Assembly: GCA_002320285.1 (NCBI GenBank)
Contig: DCKE01000026.1
Coordinates: 14,394 to 78,393, forward strand
Reading direction: 5' to 3'
Source of the DNA: Flavobacteriaceae bacterium UBA1682
Lineage (GTDB): Bacteria; Bacteroidota; Bacteroidia; Flavobacteriales; Flavobacteriaceae
DNA: 64,000 nucleotides
In this document: positions 25,388 through 34,333 of the stretch, one piece after another
How the letters are laid out: each line of letters starts with the position of its first letter
How positions within the stretch are numbered: position 1 is the stretch's first letter
Notes under the pieces: generated by a model
What the model was told of the DNA's origin: nothing
Seen by the model: the letters and a program-made list of their open reading frames with translations, nothing else
The model's database searches: none
Position numbers and translations under genes: made by a program

Positions 25388-26572
25388 TTACAGATTCTCG
25401 TTAAACGACGAAGGCAGTAATTGCGGAATAAACTTTAAGATGATCGGCAATACCAAACTACCGCCTGGTAATAAAAATATAGTTAAAGAAGGAATGGTCT
25501 TACAAATTTCTAACAGTTGTTTTTTGACCATTTTTTTCTCTTGACTGTTGAGTTCTCTTTTGGTAGAGTCCAAAAGCAGATTCATCAAATGCCCGTTTTT
25601 ATAAATTTCTTTAACCAGCCTTTTTTTGTTTCTTACCAGTAGCAGTTCTACATTACTACTCGTTGTTTTTACTAAATTATTAAAAAGATTAGACGATTTA
25701 AAGAAATAATAATCGTATTGATGTTTTTCTAAAAACGCATAGAAATGTTTTTGGCTTTTAATAAAGTAGGTCGACTCTAAGTTTAAATTATAAGAATTTA
25801 AAAAATCCAAATTGAGTTCTTTAACTCTTTTGGAATCGTTATCCCAGCTGTTGATTACGATAAAATCAGATAGAAATTTCTTTTCCATTTCTCTAAAATG
25901 GGTGATTTTTGCTTTTGCCGACTCTGAATTTGCTGTAGTGTTGCTTTTCGTGGGGGTTAATGTTTTTTGTAAGTACTTGATCAGTAAAATATCATTTTCA
26001 TTTTTATCGACCTTTTGGTTTTTAATTTCCAAAACGATATTGATCAGTAGTTCTATAAAGTGATTTGAAAATTCTTTTGGATTTTCGCGGGTAACCAAAT
26101 AGCGATCAAAGGCTAATAGATCCGCTAGTAACAAAATATTATTTAAAATAAAGCCGTGGTTTTTTACCGGACTAAAAAGGTTCACACTCCAGCGGTATTT
26201 AAAAACGCGTTCCAATTGATCAAAAGCATTTTTCGAGCCCAAAACCCGTTCCACATAGGTTTTTTTGCGAGGAGTTAAGAGCTGGTAGAAGTCTAAAAGC
26301 TCGGTGACAAACTTGTGATGATTGTATATTTTTCGTCTGTAATAGTAGGCTTTTTCAAGCATTTGTAACATACAGATTTTAGACAGTTCTTCTTGTGTTA
26401 AGGCGAGATTTAACGCTGAATTACCAAAGATATCTGTGTCGATGTATCCGTATGCGAAACCAATTTCGCGAGCTTTTCGATATACTTTTTCAAGGTTAGA
26501 GTCCTTGAAAATGTGGTAGTCATGATTTTTTTCAAAATACTTTTTGATCCAGCCCGTGGTTGAAGGATTCAT
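25388..26572 (-). CDS. LETM1-domain protein
   Basis: This 394-aa protein has a C-terminal LETM1-like segment: about 335-390 reads SQEKKMVKKQLLEICKTIPS, then LTIFLLPGGSLVLPIILKF and PQLLPSSF. That hydrophobic stretch with L-P-G-G-S and the PSSF end is diagnostic of the family. Mitochondrial LETM1 takes part in potassium or calcium/proton exchange. The N-terminal 300 residues are helical, charged and specific to Flavobacteriia, where such proteins are called LETM1-related biofilm-associated proteins. The role in bacteria is not established. Only one likely membrane helix is seen. Confidence 0.85.
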   Translation of the reverse strand: MNPSTTGWIKKYFEKNHDYHIFKDSNLEKVYRKAREIGFAYGYIDTDIFGNSALNLALTQEELSKICMLQMLEKAYYYRRKIYNHHKFVTELLDFYQLLTPRKKTYVERVLGSKNAFDQLERVFKYRWSVNLFSPVKNHGFILNNILLLADLLAFDRYLVTRENPKEFSNHFIELLINIVLEIKNQKVDKNENDILLIKYLQKTLTPTKSNTTANSESAKAKITHFREMEKKFLSDFIVINSWDNDSKRVKELNLDFLNSYNLNLESTYFIKSQKHFYAFLEKHQYDYYFFKSSNLFNNLVKTTSSNVELLLVRNKKRLVKEIYKNGHLMNLLLDSTKRELNSQEKKMVKKQLLEICKTIPSLTIFLLPGGSLVLPIILKFIPQLLPSSFNENL

Positions 26573-26756
26573 AGTTGTAATGGAGTTTATTAAAGCACCA
26601 ATTTATTGCTTTTTAATGATTTTACATAGCGTTTCATTATTAATTTACTATGTGTTATTCGCTTTTTTATTGGGATTATGTATTAAATAATGGAATGAAA
26701 TGACAGCCGTATACAGTAAATTGTTACTTTTATGCCGAAATTATAAAATATGTAAA

Positions 26757-27338
26757 ATGACAAATACAAATTGGATAGCAAAAGTGCTGTTGAGTTTATC
26801 GATATTGAGTTCGTTTGGTTTTGCTTCTTGTAAAAAAGACCAGACAACTTCTGGGGCAGCGGATTTGGAATCGCAAAGCGTAACGACGATTAATAATGCG
26901 CCTTATACAGAAAACATAGCTGAACTCTTGCAACAGGAATCGGGTTATTATGTTTTTCAGCTTGGAATCAATCAGCTGGCGCTTAAGAAATCTACTAATC
27001 CAGAAGTAATTGCTTTGGCAAAAAGCATAGAAAAAGATTATTTAAAAGCGCAGGATGATTTAATGGACTATGCGAAAGCACAAAGTGTGTCGTTAGCAGA
27101 AGTACTTCCAAGTGATAAGAAGAAATCGGTAGAACGCTTGGGAAAAGAGAGCGTTAAGAGTTTTGATAAGAAGTATGTAAAACTTATTATGAAAGAACAT
27201 AACGATGCAATTGATCGTTGGTTTAGAGTATATCAGGAAACCAAAGATAGCGAACTAAAATTATGGTCCTATAAAACTCTGGATATGTTGAGAAATCATT
27301 TGGCTGAGGCTATTCGAATTCAACACAGTTTAAAATAA
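26757..27338 (+). CDS. DUF4142 lipoprotein
   Basis: I take the ATG at 26757 (MTNTNWIAKVLLSLSILSSF), giving 193 aa, because it opens a lipoprotein signal peptide ending FGFAS-C25. The frame from 26700 would put 19 hydrophilic residues before it. The mature part from about residue 50 is a DUF4142 helical bundle, a ferritin-like fold, with GYYVFQLGINQLALKKS and the later MKEHNDAIDRWF. It should be attached to the outer membrane or periplasmic face. No function is known; members are often stress-linked. It faces rimK across one bidirectional terminator. Confidence 0.85.
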   Translation: MTNTNWIAKVLLSLSILSSFGFASCKKDQTTSGAADLESQSVTTINNAPYTENIAELLQQESGYYVFQLGINQLALKKSTNPEVIALAKSIEKDYLKAQDDLMDYAKAQSVSLAEVLPSDKKKSVERLGKESVKSFDKKYVKLIMKEHNDAIDRWFRVYQETKDSELKLWSYKTLDMLRNHLAEAIRIQHSLK

Positions 27339-27456
27339 AATAGCTGTTTCAAGGTCTTTAAATTACTTCAAACCATTCAATTATAAGGCTTATTGAAATT
27401 AGCAGTAGCGGTTATAAAAAAGTCTTCATTAAAATTCTTTTAAAATAGATGTCTTA

Positions 27457-27497
27457 AAAATAAATAAGGCCGCCTTTAGGGCAGCCTTATTTATTTT
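27457..27497. terminator. Bidirectional terminator between the DUF4142 gene and rimK
   Basis: AAAATAAATAAGGC-GCC and GGC-GCCTTATTTATTTT form a long stem with one internal mismatch and a short loop, with A and T tracts on both sides. Confidence 0.88.
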
Positions 27498-27510
27498 AAG
27501 ATGATTGGAA

Positions 27511-28875
27511 TTACCATTTAAAATTTTTCTCAATAGCTTTGATCATTTCACCAGCTATATCTTTATTGGTTGCTCCTTCAATACCTTCTAATCCCGGAGA
27601 GGAGTTCACCTCAAGGAGTAGGGGGCCTTTTGAAGAACGAATGATGTCAACACCTGCTACTTTTAAATTCATTGCCTTAGCGGCCTTAATCGCGATTTTC
27701 TTTTCTTCGGCAGTAACCTTGATGATCGATGCTGTTCCGCCTAAGTGAATATTGGCTCTAAATTCTCCCGGTAAGGCTTCTCTTTGAATCGCAGCAACCA
27801 CTTTGCCGTCAATCACAAAACAACGAATATCTTTTCCGTTAGCTTCCTTGATAAATTCTTGAACTAATATGTTGGCATTTAAGCTTTTAAAAGCATTGAT
27901 AACACTTTCTGCAGCTTTTTTAGTTTCGGCTAATACGACACCTTTTCCCTGAGTCCCTTCTAAGAGTTTGACAATTAGAGGAGAACCGCCAACCATTTTG
28001 ATCAAATCATTGGTATCTAAGGGTGAATTGGCAAATCCGGTGGTTGGAATATCAACACCGTTGTTGAGTAACAATTGCAGGGAGTACAGTTTATCACGCG
28101 ACTGAGTAATTGCAGCGGCATTGTTTAAGCTAAAAACCTTAAGCGATTCAAAATGTCGAGTCAAAGCACAGCCATAATAAGTCATACTAGGTCTGATACG
28201 AGGAATTACTGCATCAAAATCATTCAATACTCTTCCGCCTCTGTAATGAATCTCGGGCTGATTAGCGTCGAGTTTCATATAACAGTATTTTAAATTGAGA
28301 AAATGCATTTCATGTCCTCTGGCTTCGCCGGCTTCCATGATGCGTTTGTTGCTGTATAAATCGGGATTGCTGGCTAGTAAACCAATTCGTAAACCCTTCT
28401 TTTCAGTGACGTTGGTATAATAGTATTCTTTTATCTTTTCTGGGGTAGGTTGACCTAACAAAAAGTGTTTTTCAGGATCGACCAACACACGTCCACTCAT
28501 CGCTTCGCGTCCGAGTAACATGCGATATCCCATCGAGTCACGGTTGGTTAAGGTAAGCTCGATCTCCCATTGCGTACCGCCCAAATCAAGCTCTGTTTGT
28601 ATGACATAGCGCAGTTCTCGATAGCCACTGGAACTTTTTACAATCCTTTTGTCTATTATTCGAGCTTCGCAATGCAGGGCCGTTTTGATGTTGTTCTGAA
28701 TGGGATTCACATCAAATTTCACCCAGTTTTCACCATTCTTTTCGAATGGAGCTATATTAACTGCATGTAGGGCAGAGGTTTTAGCTCCGGAATCTACTCG
28801 AGCTTTGATAGTGGGAATTCCGAGAGATGGGAGCGTGCACCACTCCTCACTACTTACAATAACTTTGTTTAACAT
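27511..28875 (-). CDS. rimK: Fusion of RimB-like peptidase domain and RimK-type ATP-grasp ligase
   Basis: This 454-aa protein has two parts. Residues 1 to about 145 match the family annotated as putative ATP-dependent zinc protease (PF05618), with D28-S-G-A31 as the retropepsin-like catalytic turn and MLLGREAM downstream. Residues about 165-454 are a RimK-type ATP-grasp ligase, with RIRPSMTYYGCAL, ITQSRDKLYSLQLL, GTQGKGVVL, QEFIKEANGKDIRCFVI and LEVNSSPGLEGIE. E. coli RimK adds glutamates to the C-terminus of ribosomal protein S6, and RimB trims them in Pseudomonas. The fusion suggests both activities in one chain. It is not an operon with its neighbours. Confidence 0.9.
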   Translation of the reverse strand: MLNKVIVSSEEWCTLPSLGIPTIKARVDSGAKTSALHAVNIAPFEKNGENWVKFDVNPIQNNIKTALHCEARIIDKRIVKSSSGYRELRYVIQTELDLGGTQWEIELTLTNRDSMGYRMLLGREAMSGRVLVDPEKHFLLGQPTPEKIKEYYYTNVTEKKGLRIGLLASNPDLYSNKRIMEAGEARGHEMHFLNLKYCYMKLDANQPEIHYRGGRVLNDFDAVIPRIRPSMTYYGCALTRHFESLKVFSLNNAAAITQSRDKLYSLQLLLNNGVDIPTTGFANSPLDTNDLIKMVGGSPLIVKLLEGTQGKGVVLAETKKAAESVINAFKSLNANILVQEFIKEANGKDIRCFVIDGKVVAAIQREALPGEFRANIHLGGTASIIKVTAEEKKIAIKAAKAMNLKVAGVDIIRSSKGPLLLEVNSSPGLEGIEGATNKDIAGEMIKAIEKNFKW

Positions 28876-28936
28876 TTGTCTGAATTTGTGAAACTAAATT
28901 AGTACTATTATTTAGAATAGCTAATATAAAATTTGG

Positions 28937-28966
28937 AAAAAAAAGCCTACTAATTAGTAGGCTTTT
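28937..28966 (-). terminator. clpC terminator overlapping the end of the gene
   Basis: AAAAGCCTACTAATTAGTAGGCTTTT is nearly perfectly self-complementary, followed on the minus strand by a T-rich run. The clpC codons for K-P-T-N form the 5' arm, and the TAG stop lies in the centre of the hairpin. Confidence 0.85.
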
Positions 28967-31493
28967 CAACTTGATTTATTTGAATTTTCAGCGATTCTTT
29001 GTCTTCTGCAAGACTCATTTTGATCTGATCTCCAGCGTGAATTTTTGAGCTGATGATTTCTTCTGCAAGCGGATCCTCAACGTACTTTTGTATCGCTCTT
29101 TTTAACGGACGCGCTCCAAATTGACGGTCAAAACCCTTGTCTGCAATAAAATCTTTTGCTTCGGTATCCAGCTCTAGGGTATATCCCAAATCGGCTACTC
29201 TATCGTATAATTTTTTAATTTCGATGTCGATAATAGCGTGAATGTGTTCTTTCTCTAAGGCGTTGAAAACCACGATGTCGTCAATTCGGTTTATAAATTC
29301 TGGCGCAAAAGCTTTTTTCAAAGCATTTTCAATAATTGCCTTAGAATTTTCTTCAGTTTGATCTTTTTTCGATTGCGTTCCAAACCCAACACCCTGACCA
29401 AAATCTTTGAGCTGACGGGCTCCAACATTCGAGGTCATGATGATAATGGTATTTCTGAAATCTACTTTGCGTCCTAAACTGTCGGTTAAATGACCGTCGT
29501 CCAAAACTTGTAACATCATATTAAAAACATCGGGATGCGCTTTTTCAATCTCATCGAGTAAAATAACGCAATACGGTTTTCTACGAACCTTCTCGGTCAA
29601 TTGCCCACCTTCTTCATAACCTACGTATCCCGGAGGTGCTCCAACCAAACGAGAGATCGCGAATTTCTCCATATATTCACTCATGTCAATGCGCAAAAGA
29701 GCATCTTCTGAATCAAACATTTCTTTGGCAATAACTTTGGCCAGTTGGGTTTTACCAACACCAGTCTGCCCCAAAAAGATAAAGGAACCAATTGGTTTGT
29801 TCGGGTCTTTTAAGCCGGCTCTATTTCGTTGAATAGCTTTAGCTATTTTACTTACTGCTTCGTCCTGACCAATAACCTTTCCTTTTATCAATTCTGGTAA
29901 TAAGGCTAATTTCTTGCTTTCTGTCTGTTCAATTCTATTCAATGGAATTCCAGTGATCATGGAAACGACATCAGCTACGTTTTCTTCCGTAACTAAAATA
30001 CGATTGGTTTTGGTTTCTTCTTCCCATTTTTCTTGGGCTATAGCCAAATCCTTTTCTATTCTTTTTTCATCGTCTCGCAAACGAGCCGCTTCTTCGTACT
30101 TCTGTTTTTTGACAACGTCGTTTTTCTCTTCACGTACCAATTCCAGGTTCTTTTCCAGTTCGATGATTTCCTTAGGAACATCAATGTTGGTAATGTGAAC
30201 ACGAGATCCCACTTCATCCATCGCATCAATAGCTTTGTCTGGTAAAAAACGGTCAGACATATACCTGCTGGTTAATTTTACACAGGCTTCTATCGCTTCT
30301 GGCGAATAAATTACGTTGTGGTGATCTTCGTACTTTGCTTTGATGTTATTTAAAATGGTAATGGTCTCTTCAATGGTCGTAGGTTCAACTATAATCTTTT
30401 GAAAACGACGTTCTAATGCCCCATCTTTTTCAATATGTTGTCTAAACTCATCTAGAGTAGTGGCACCAATACATTGGATTTCACCTCTGGCAAGAGCGGG
30501 TTTGAACATATTTGAAGCATCTAGTGAACCGGTAGCTCCACCAGCGCCTACGATGGTGTGAATTTCGTCGATGAATAAAATAATATCAGTATTTTTTTCC
30601 AACTCGTTCATCACGGCTTTCATGCGTTCCTCAAACTGACCGCGGTATTTAGTTCCGGCTACCAAACTGGCTAAATCCAAAGTGACTACTCTCTTATTAA
30701 AGAGAATTCTCGAAACTTTTTTCTGAATAATGCGCAAGGCAAGTCCTTCTGCAATAGCCGATTTACCGACCCCAGGCTCACCGATTAACAGTGGGTTGTT
30801 TTTCTTTCTACGACTCAAAATTTGAGAAACCCTTTCTATTTCTTTCTCTCTTCCGACAACGGGATCCAATTTCCCTGCTTCAGCCATTTCTGTTAAATCT
30901 CTGCCAAAATTATCCAAGACCGGAGTTTTAGATTTTTTTGTTGTTTTTGAAGTAGGATTATTGAAACTGCTGTCAGTTGTACTGTCATCTTGTCCTGACT
31001 CATCGAAAGTTTCCGCTTTGGGATAGGAAGTACTGCTACTACCTTCTTCGTTGGAAAGTATAGAGGTGAACTCTTCTTTTGCGATCTCATAATCCACTTT
31101 TAATTTGTTTAAAAGTTTGGTAGTGGGATCGTCGTTATTTTTTAAAATACATAACAATAAATGGCCGGTGCTAATGGTTTCATTCTTAAATACTTTAGCT
31201 TCTAAAAAAGTGATGCGCAAAGCGCGTTCAGCTTGACGAGTCAGGTGAAGGTTTTTCTTGTCTGACTGCAAGTCTTTATTGGGATTGATGGGGTTTAAAA
31301 CTTCTACTTTATTTCGTAAAAAATCTAAATCAATATCTAGGTTGTTTAAAATTGTAATAGCTTCTCCCTGACCATCTCTCAGGATACCTAATAATAGGTG
31401 TTCCGTACCGATAAAGTCGTGACCCAATCGTAAAGCTTCTTCTTTACTATAGGTAATCACGTCTTTAACTCTTGGTGAAAAATTATCGTCCAT
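28950..31493 (-). CDS. clpC: ATP-dependent Clp protease ATP-binding subunit ClpC
   Basis: This 847-aa Hsp100 unfoldase feeds substrates to ClpP. The Clp N-terminal repeat (1-145) carries HDFIGTEHLLLGILR and TGHLLLCIL. AAA-1 has Walker A GEPGVGKSA (238-246) and Walker B ILFIDEIH. A UVR-type coiled segment (KKQKYEEAARLRDDE) lies between the two ATPase modules, which separates ClpC from ClpB. AAA-2 has GQTGVGKTQ, VILLDEIEKAHPDVF and a sensor in GARPLKRAI. It starts divergently from gyrA with 256 bp between. Its terminator overlaps the last codons. Confidence 0.96.
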   Translation of the reverse strand: MDDNFSPRVKDVITYSKEEALRLGHDFIGTEHLLLGILRDGQGEAITILNNLDIDLDFLRNKVEVLNPINPNKDLQSDKKNLHLTRQAERALRITFLEAKVFKNETISTGHLLLCILKNNDDPTTKLLNKLKVDYEIAKEEFTSILSNEEGSSSTSYPKAETFDESGQDDSTTDSSFNNPTSKTTKKSKTPVLDNFGRDLTEMAEAGKLDPVVGREKEIERVSQILSRRKKNNPLLIGEPGVGKSAIAEGLALRIIQKKVSRILFNKRVVTLDLASLVAGTKYRGQFEERMKAVMNELEKNTDIILFIDEIHTIVGAGGATGSLDASNMFKPALARGEIQCIGATTLDEFRQHIEKDGALERRFQKIIVEPTTIEETITILNNIKAKYEDHHNVIYSPEAIEACVKLTSRYMSDRFLPDKAIDAMDEVGSRVHITNIDVPKEIIELEKNLELVREEKNDVVKKQKYEEAARLRDDEKRIEKDLAIAQEKWEEETKTNRILVTEENVADVVSMITGIPLNRIEQTESKKLALLPELIKGKVIGQDEAVSKIAKAIQRNRAGLKDPNKPIGSFIFLGQTGVGKTQLAKVIAKEMFDSEDALLRIDMSEYMEKFAISRLVGAPPGYVGYEEGGQLTEKVRRKPYCVILLDEIEKAHPDVFNMMLQVLDDGHLTDSLGRKVDFRNTIIIMTSNVGARQLKDFGQGVGFGTQSKKDQTEENSKAIIENALKKAFAPEFINRIDDIVVFNALEKEHIHAIIDIEIKKLYDRVADLGYTLELDTEAKDFIADKGFDRQFGARPLKRAIQKYVEDPLAEEIISSKIHAGDQIKMSLAEDKESLKIQINQVEKPTN

Positions 31494-31703
31494 GTATTTT
31501 AATCTTTAAATAGGGTGAATGATTGATTGTCTAGGTAAATGCAAAAAGTGTACCTAATATCGAATGTGTCTTAGGCTAATTGACGAAAAATAATTGAAAA
31601 ATAAAAATCTAGGCTAAATTATTTTAAAATAAATCAGAGATTTAAAACTTTGGTAAATGCTGAAATATATCAATAAAAGTAGCATAAAAACAGTGGAAAT
31701 TCG

Positions 31704-31711
31704 TATATTAG
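31704..31711 (+). promoter_or_regulatory. Candidate gyrA -7 box
   Basis: TATATTAG (seven of eight consensus positions) is followed by CACGTTTT, close to the CTCGTT seen after the gyrB and secDF boxes. It lies 38 nt upstream of the start. The -33 box is not clear. Confidence 0.35.
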
Positions 31712-31749
31712 CACGTTTTAATATTTGACAATTTTTAATTTATATACTT

Positions 31750-34308
31750 ATGTCTGAAGGAGAAAAGTTAATTCCCATTAACATTGAAGACGAAATGAAA
31801 TCAGCTTACATTGATTATTCAATGTCAGTTATTGTATCAAGAGCGCTTCCTGATGTTAGAGATGGCTTAAAACCTGTACATCGAAGAGTATTGTTTGGAA
31901 TGTATGAACTGGGAGTAATGTCCAATAGGGCTCATAAGAAATCCGCGAGAATTGTAGGAGAGGTACTTGGTAAGTATCACCCTCACGGAGATAGTTCTGT
32001 TTATGATGCGATGGTTCGTATGGCTCAAGATTGGAGTTTGCGTTATTTATTAGTTGATGGTCAAGGTAACTTTGGATCAGTTGACGGTGATAGCCCTGCA
32101 GCTATGAGGTATACCGAAGCAAGAATGAAAAAGATATCCGAAGAAATTCTGGCAGATATCGACAAGGAAACGGTAGATTTTCAATTAAACTTTGATGATA
32201 CTTTAGAAGAACCTAAAGTAATGCCTACTAAAGTTCCAACTTTACTGATTAACGGTGCTTCTGGTATCGCGGTTGGTATGGCAACGAATATGGCTCCACA
32301 CAACTTATCGGAGGTTATTGACGGTACTTTGGCTTATATCGACAATCCGGATATCGAAATCGATGAATTGATGAATCACATCAAAGCACCCGATTTTCCA
32401 ACGGGAGGTACGATTTATGGTTATGAAGGGGTTCGTGAAGCTTTTAAAACGGGGCGTGGACGGGTGATTATGCGTGCGAAAGCCAGTTTTGAAGAAGTTG
32501 ATGGACGCGAGTGTATTATCGTAACTGAGATACCTTACCAGGTTAACAAAGCGGAAATGATTAAAAAAACCGCTGAAGCCGTTAATGATAAAAAAATTGA
32601 AGGTATTGCGACGATTCGGGATGAATCGGATAGAAATGGTATGCGTATCGTTTATGTACTTAAAAGAGATGCCGTTCCGAATATCGTTTTAAATACCCTA
32701 TATAAATATACACAACTGCAGTCGTCTTTCAGTGTCAATAATATTGCATTGGTCAACGGACGTCCACAGATGTTGAATTTAAAAGAATTGATTCACTATT
32801 TCGTTGAGCACCGTTTTGAAGTGGTGACTCGTAGAGCGGAATATGAATTGAGAAAAGCTGAAGAGCGCGCTCATATTTTAGAAGGTTTAATCATTGCGTC
32901 GGACAATATTGACGAGGTAATTGCCTTGATTCGTTCTTCGTCGAATACCGATGAAGCTCGTGCTAAATTAATCGAGCGATTTAGTTTATCCGAAATTCAA
33001 GCTCGTGCTATCGTTGAAATGCGTCTACGTCAATTAACAGGACTGGAGCAAGATAAACTACGTGCAGAATATGACGAAATCATGAAATTAATTACTCATT
33101 TAAGAGAGTTATTAGCTAGTAAAGAGCTAAGAATGAACTTGATTAAAGAGGAATTAGCTGAGATTAAAACCAAATATGGTGATGCCCGTCGTTCTGTGAT
33201 TGAGTACGCTGGTGGAGATGTGAGTATTGAAGATTTGATTGCCGATGAGCAAGTAGTAATTACGATCTCTCATGCTGGATATATCAAGAGAACGTCGCTT
33301 TCAGAATACAAAACACAAAATAGAGGTGGTGTTGGACAGAAGTCTGCTGGTACCAGAGATTTGGATTTCTTAGAACATATGTATGTGGCAACCAACCACC
33401 AGTATATGTTGTTCTTTACACAAAAAGGAAAATGTTTCTGGATGCGTGTATACGAAATTCCAGAAGGAACTAAAACCAGTAAGGGACGTGCTATTCAGAA
33501 CCTGATTAATATTGAGAATGACGATAAGGTAAAAGCCTTTATTTGTACTCAAGATTTAAAAGATGAGGAATATATCAACAGTCACTATGTGATTATGGCC
33601 ACAAAACAGGGTCAGGTTAAGAAAACACCGTTGGAACAATACTCTCGTCCAAGATTAAATGGAATTAATGCCATTACGATTAAAGAAGATGATGAATTGT
33701 TAGAAGCAAAGCTTACAGACGGGAAAAGCAAGGTTTTAATTGCTGTGAAGTCTGGTAAGATGGTTCGTTTTGACGAGGAAAAAACGCGTCCAATGGGTCG
33801 TACGGCATCAGGAGTGAGAGGAATTACTTTGGCACATGATAAAGACGAGGTAATTGGTATGGTTTCTGTAAGTGATTTAGATAGTGAAATTCTAGTAGTT
33901 TCGGAAAATGGATACGGGAAACGTTCGTCTTTAGACGAATATAGAGAAACCAATCGTGGAGGAAAAGGGGTGAAAACCATGAATATCACGGATAAAACAG
34001 GTTTACTCGTTTCTATTAATTCAGTTACGGATCAAGATGATTTGATGATCATCAATAAATCGGGATTGACCATTAGAATGAGAATATCTGACTTGAGAAT
34101 TATGGGGAGAGCTACTCAAGGTGTTCGTTTAATCAACATCAAAGGAAGCGATTCTATTGCGGCAGTTGCTAAAGTGATGCCGGAAGATGATATTGAATTG
34201 TTGGAAGGCGAAGACGGGGTTTTAGTACCGATGGATTCGCTCGATGACGATCAGCAGGATCAAGATCATGATATAGAGAACACAGAAGATCAAGAAGAAG
34301 AACAATAA
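31750..34308 (+). CDS. gyrA: DNA gyrase subunit A
   Basis: GyrA is the DNA-cleaving and rejoining subunit of gyrase; here it is 852 aa. The catalytic tyrosine is Y121 in AAMRYTEARM. The quinolone-determining loop reads HPHGDSSVYDAM, with S82 and D86 at the positions of E. coli Ser83 and Asp87, so no classical resistance change is visible. The C-terminal pinwheel carries QNRGGVGQKSAGTRD (a GyrA-box-like motif) and repeated GYGKRS/TNRGGKG blades, which separate it from ParC. The tail is very acidic. A TPR gene follows after 25 nt. Confidence 0.97.
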   Translation: MSEGEKLIPINIEDEMKSAYIDYSMSVIVSRALPDVRDGLKPVHRRVLFGMYELGVMSNRAHKKSARIVGEVLGKYHPHGDSSVYDAMVRMAQDWSLRYLLVDGQGNFGSVDGDSPAAMRYTEARMKKISEEILADIDKETVDFQLNFDDTLEEPKVMPTKVPTLLINGASGIAVGMATNMAPHNLSEVIDGTLAYIDNPDIEIDELMNHIKAPDFPTGGTIYGYEGVREAFKTGRGRVIMRAKASFEEVDGRECIIVTEIPYQVNKAEMIKKTAEAVNDKKIEGIATIRDESDRNGMRIVYVLKRDAVPNIVLNTLYKYTQLQSSFSVNNIALVNGRPQMLNLKELIHYFVEHRFEVVTRRAEYELRKAEERAHILEGLIIASDNIDEVIALIRSSSNTDEARAKLIERFSLSEIQARAIVEMRLRQLTGLEQDKLRAEYDEIMKLITHLRELLASKELRMNLIKEELAEIKTKYGDARRSVIEYAGGDVSIEDLIADEQVVITISHAGYIKRTSLSEYKTQNRGGVGQKSAGTRDLDFLEHMYVATNHQYMLFFTQKGKCFWMRVYEIPEGTKTSKGRAIQNLINIENDDKVKAFICTQDLKDEEYINSHYVIMATKQGQVKKTPLEQYSRPRLNGINAITIKEDDELLEAKLTDGKSKVLIAVKSGKMVRFDEEKTRPMGRTASGVRGITLAHDKDEVIGMVSVSDLDSEILVVSENGYGKRSSLDEYRETNRGGKGVKTMNITDKTGLLVSINSVTDQDDLMIINKSGLTIRMRISDLRIMGRATQGVRLINIKGSDSIAAVAKVMPEDDIELLEGEDGVLVPMDSLDDDQQDQDHDIENTEDQEEEQ

Positions 34309-34333
34309 AAATAAAAACTAAAAAAGTATAGTT

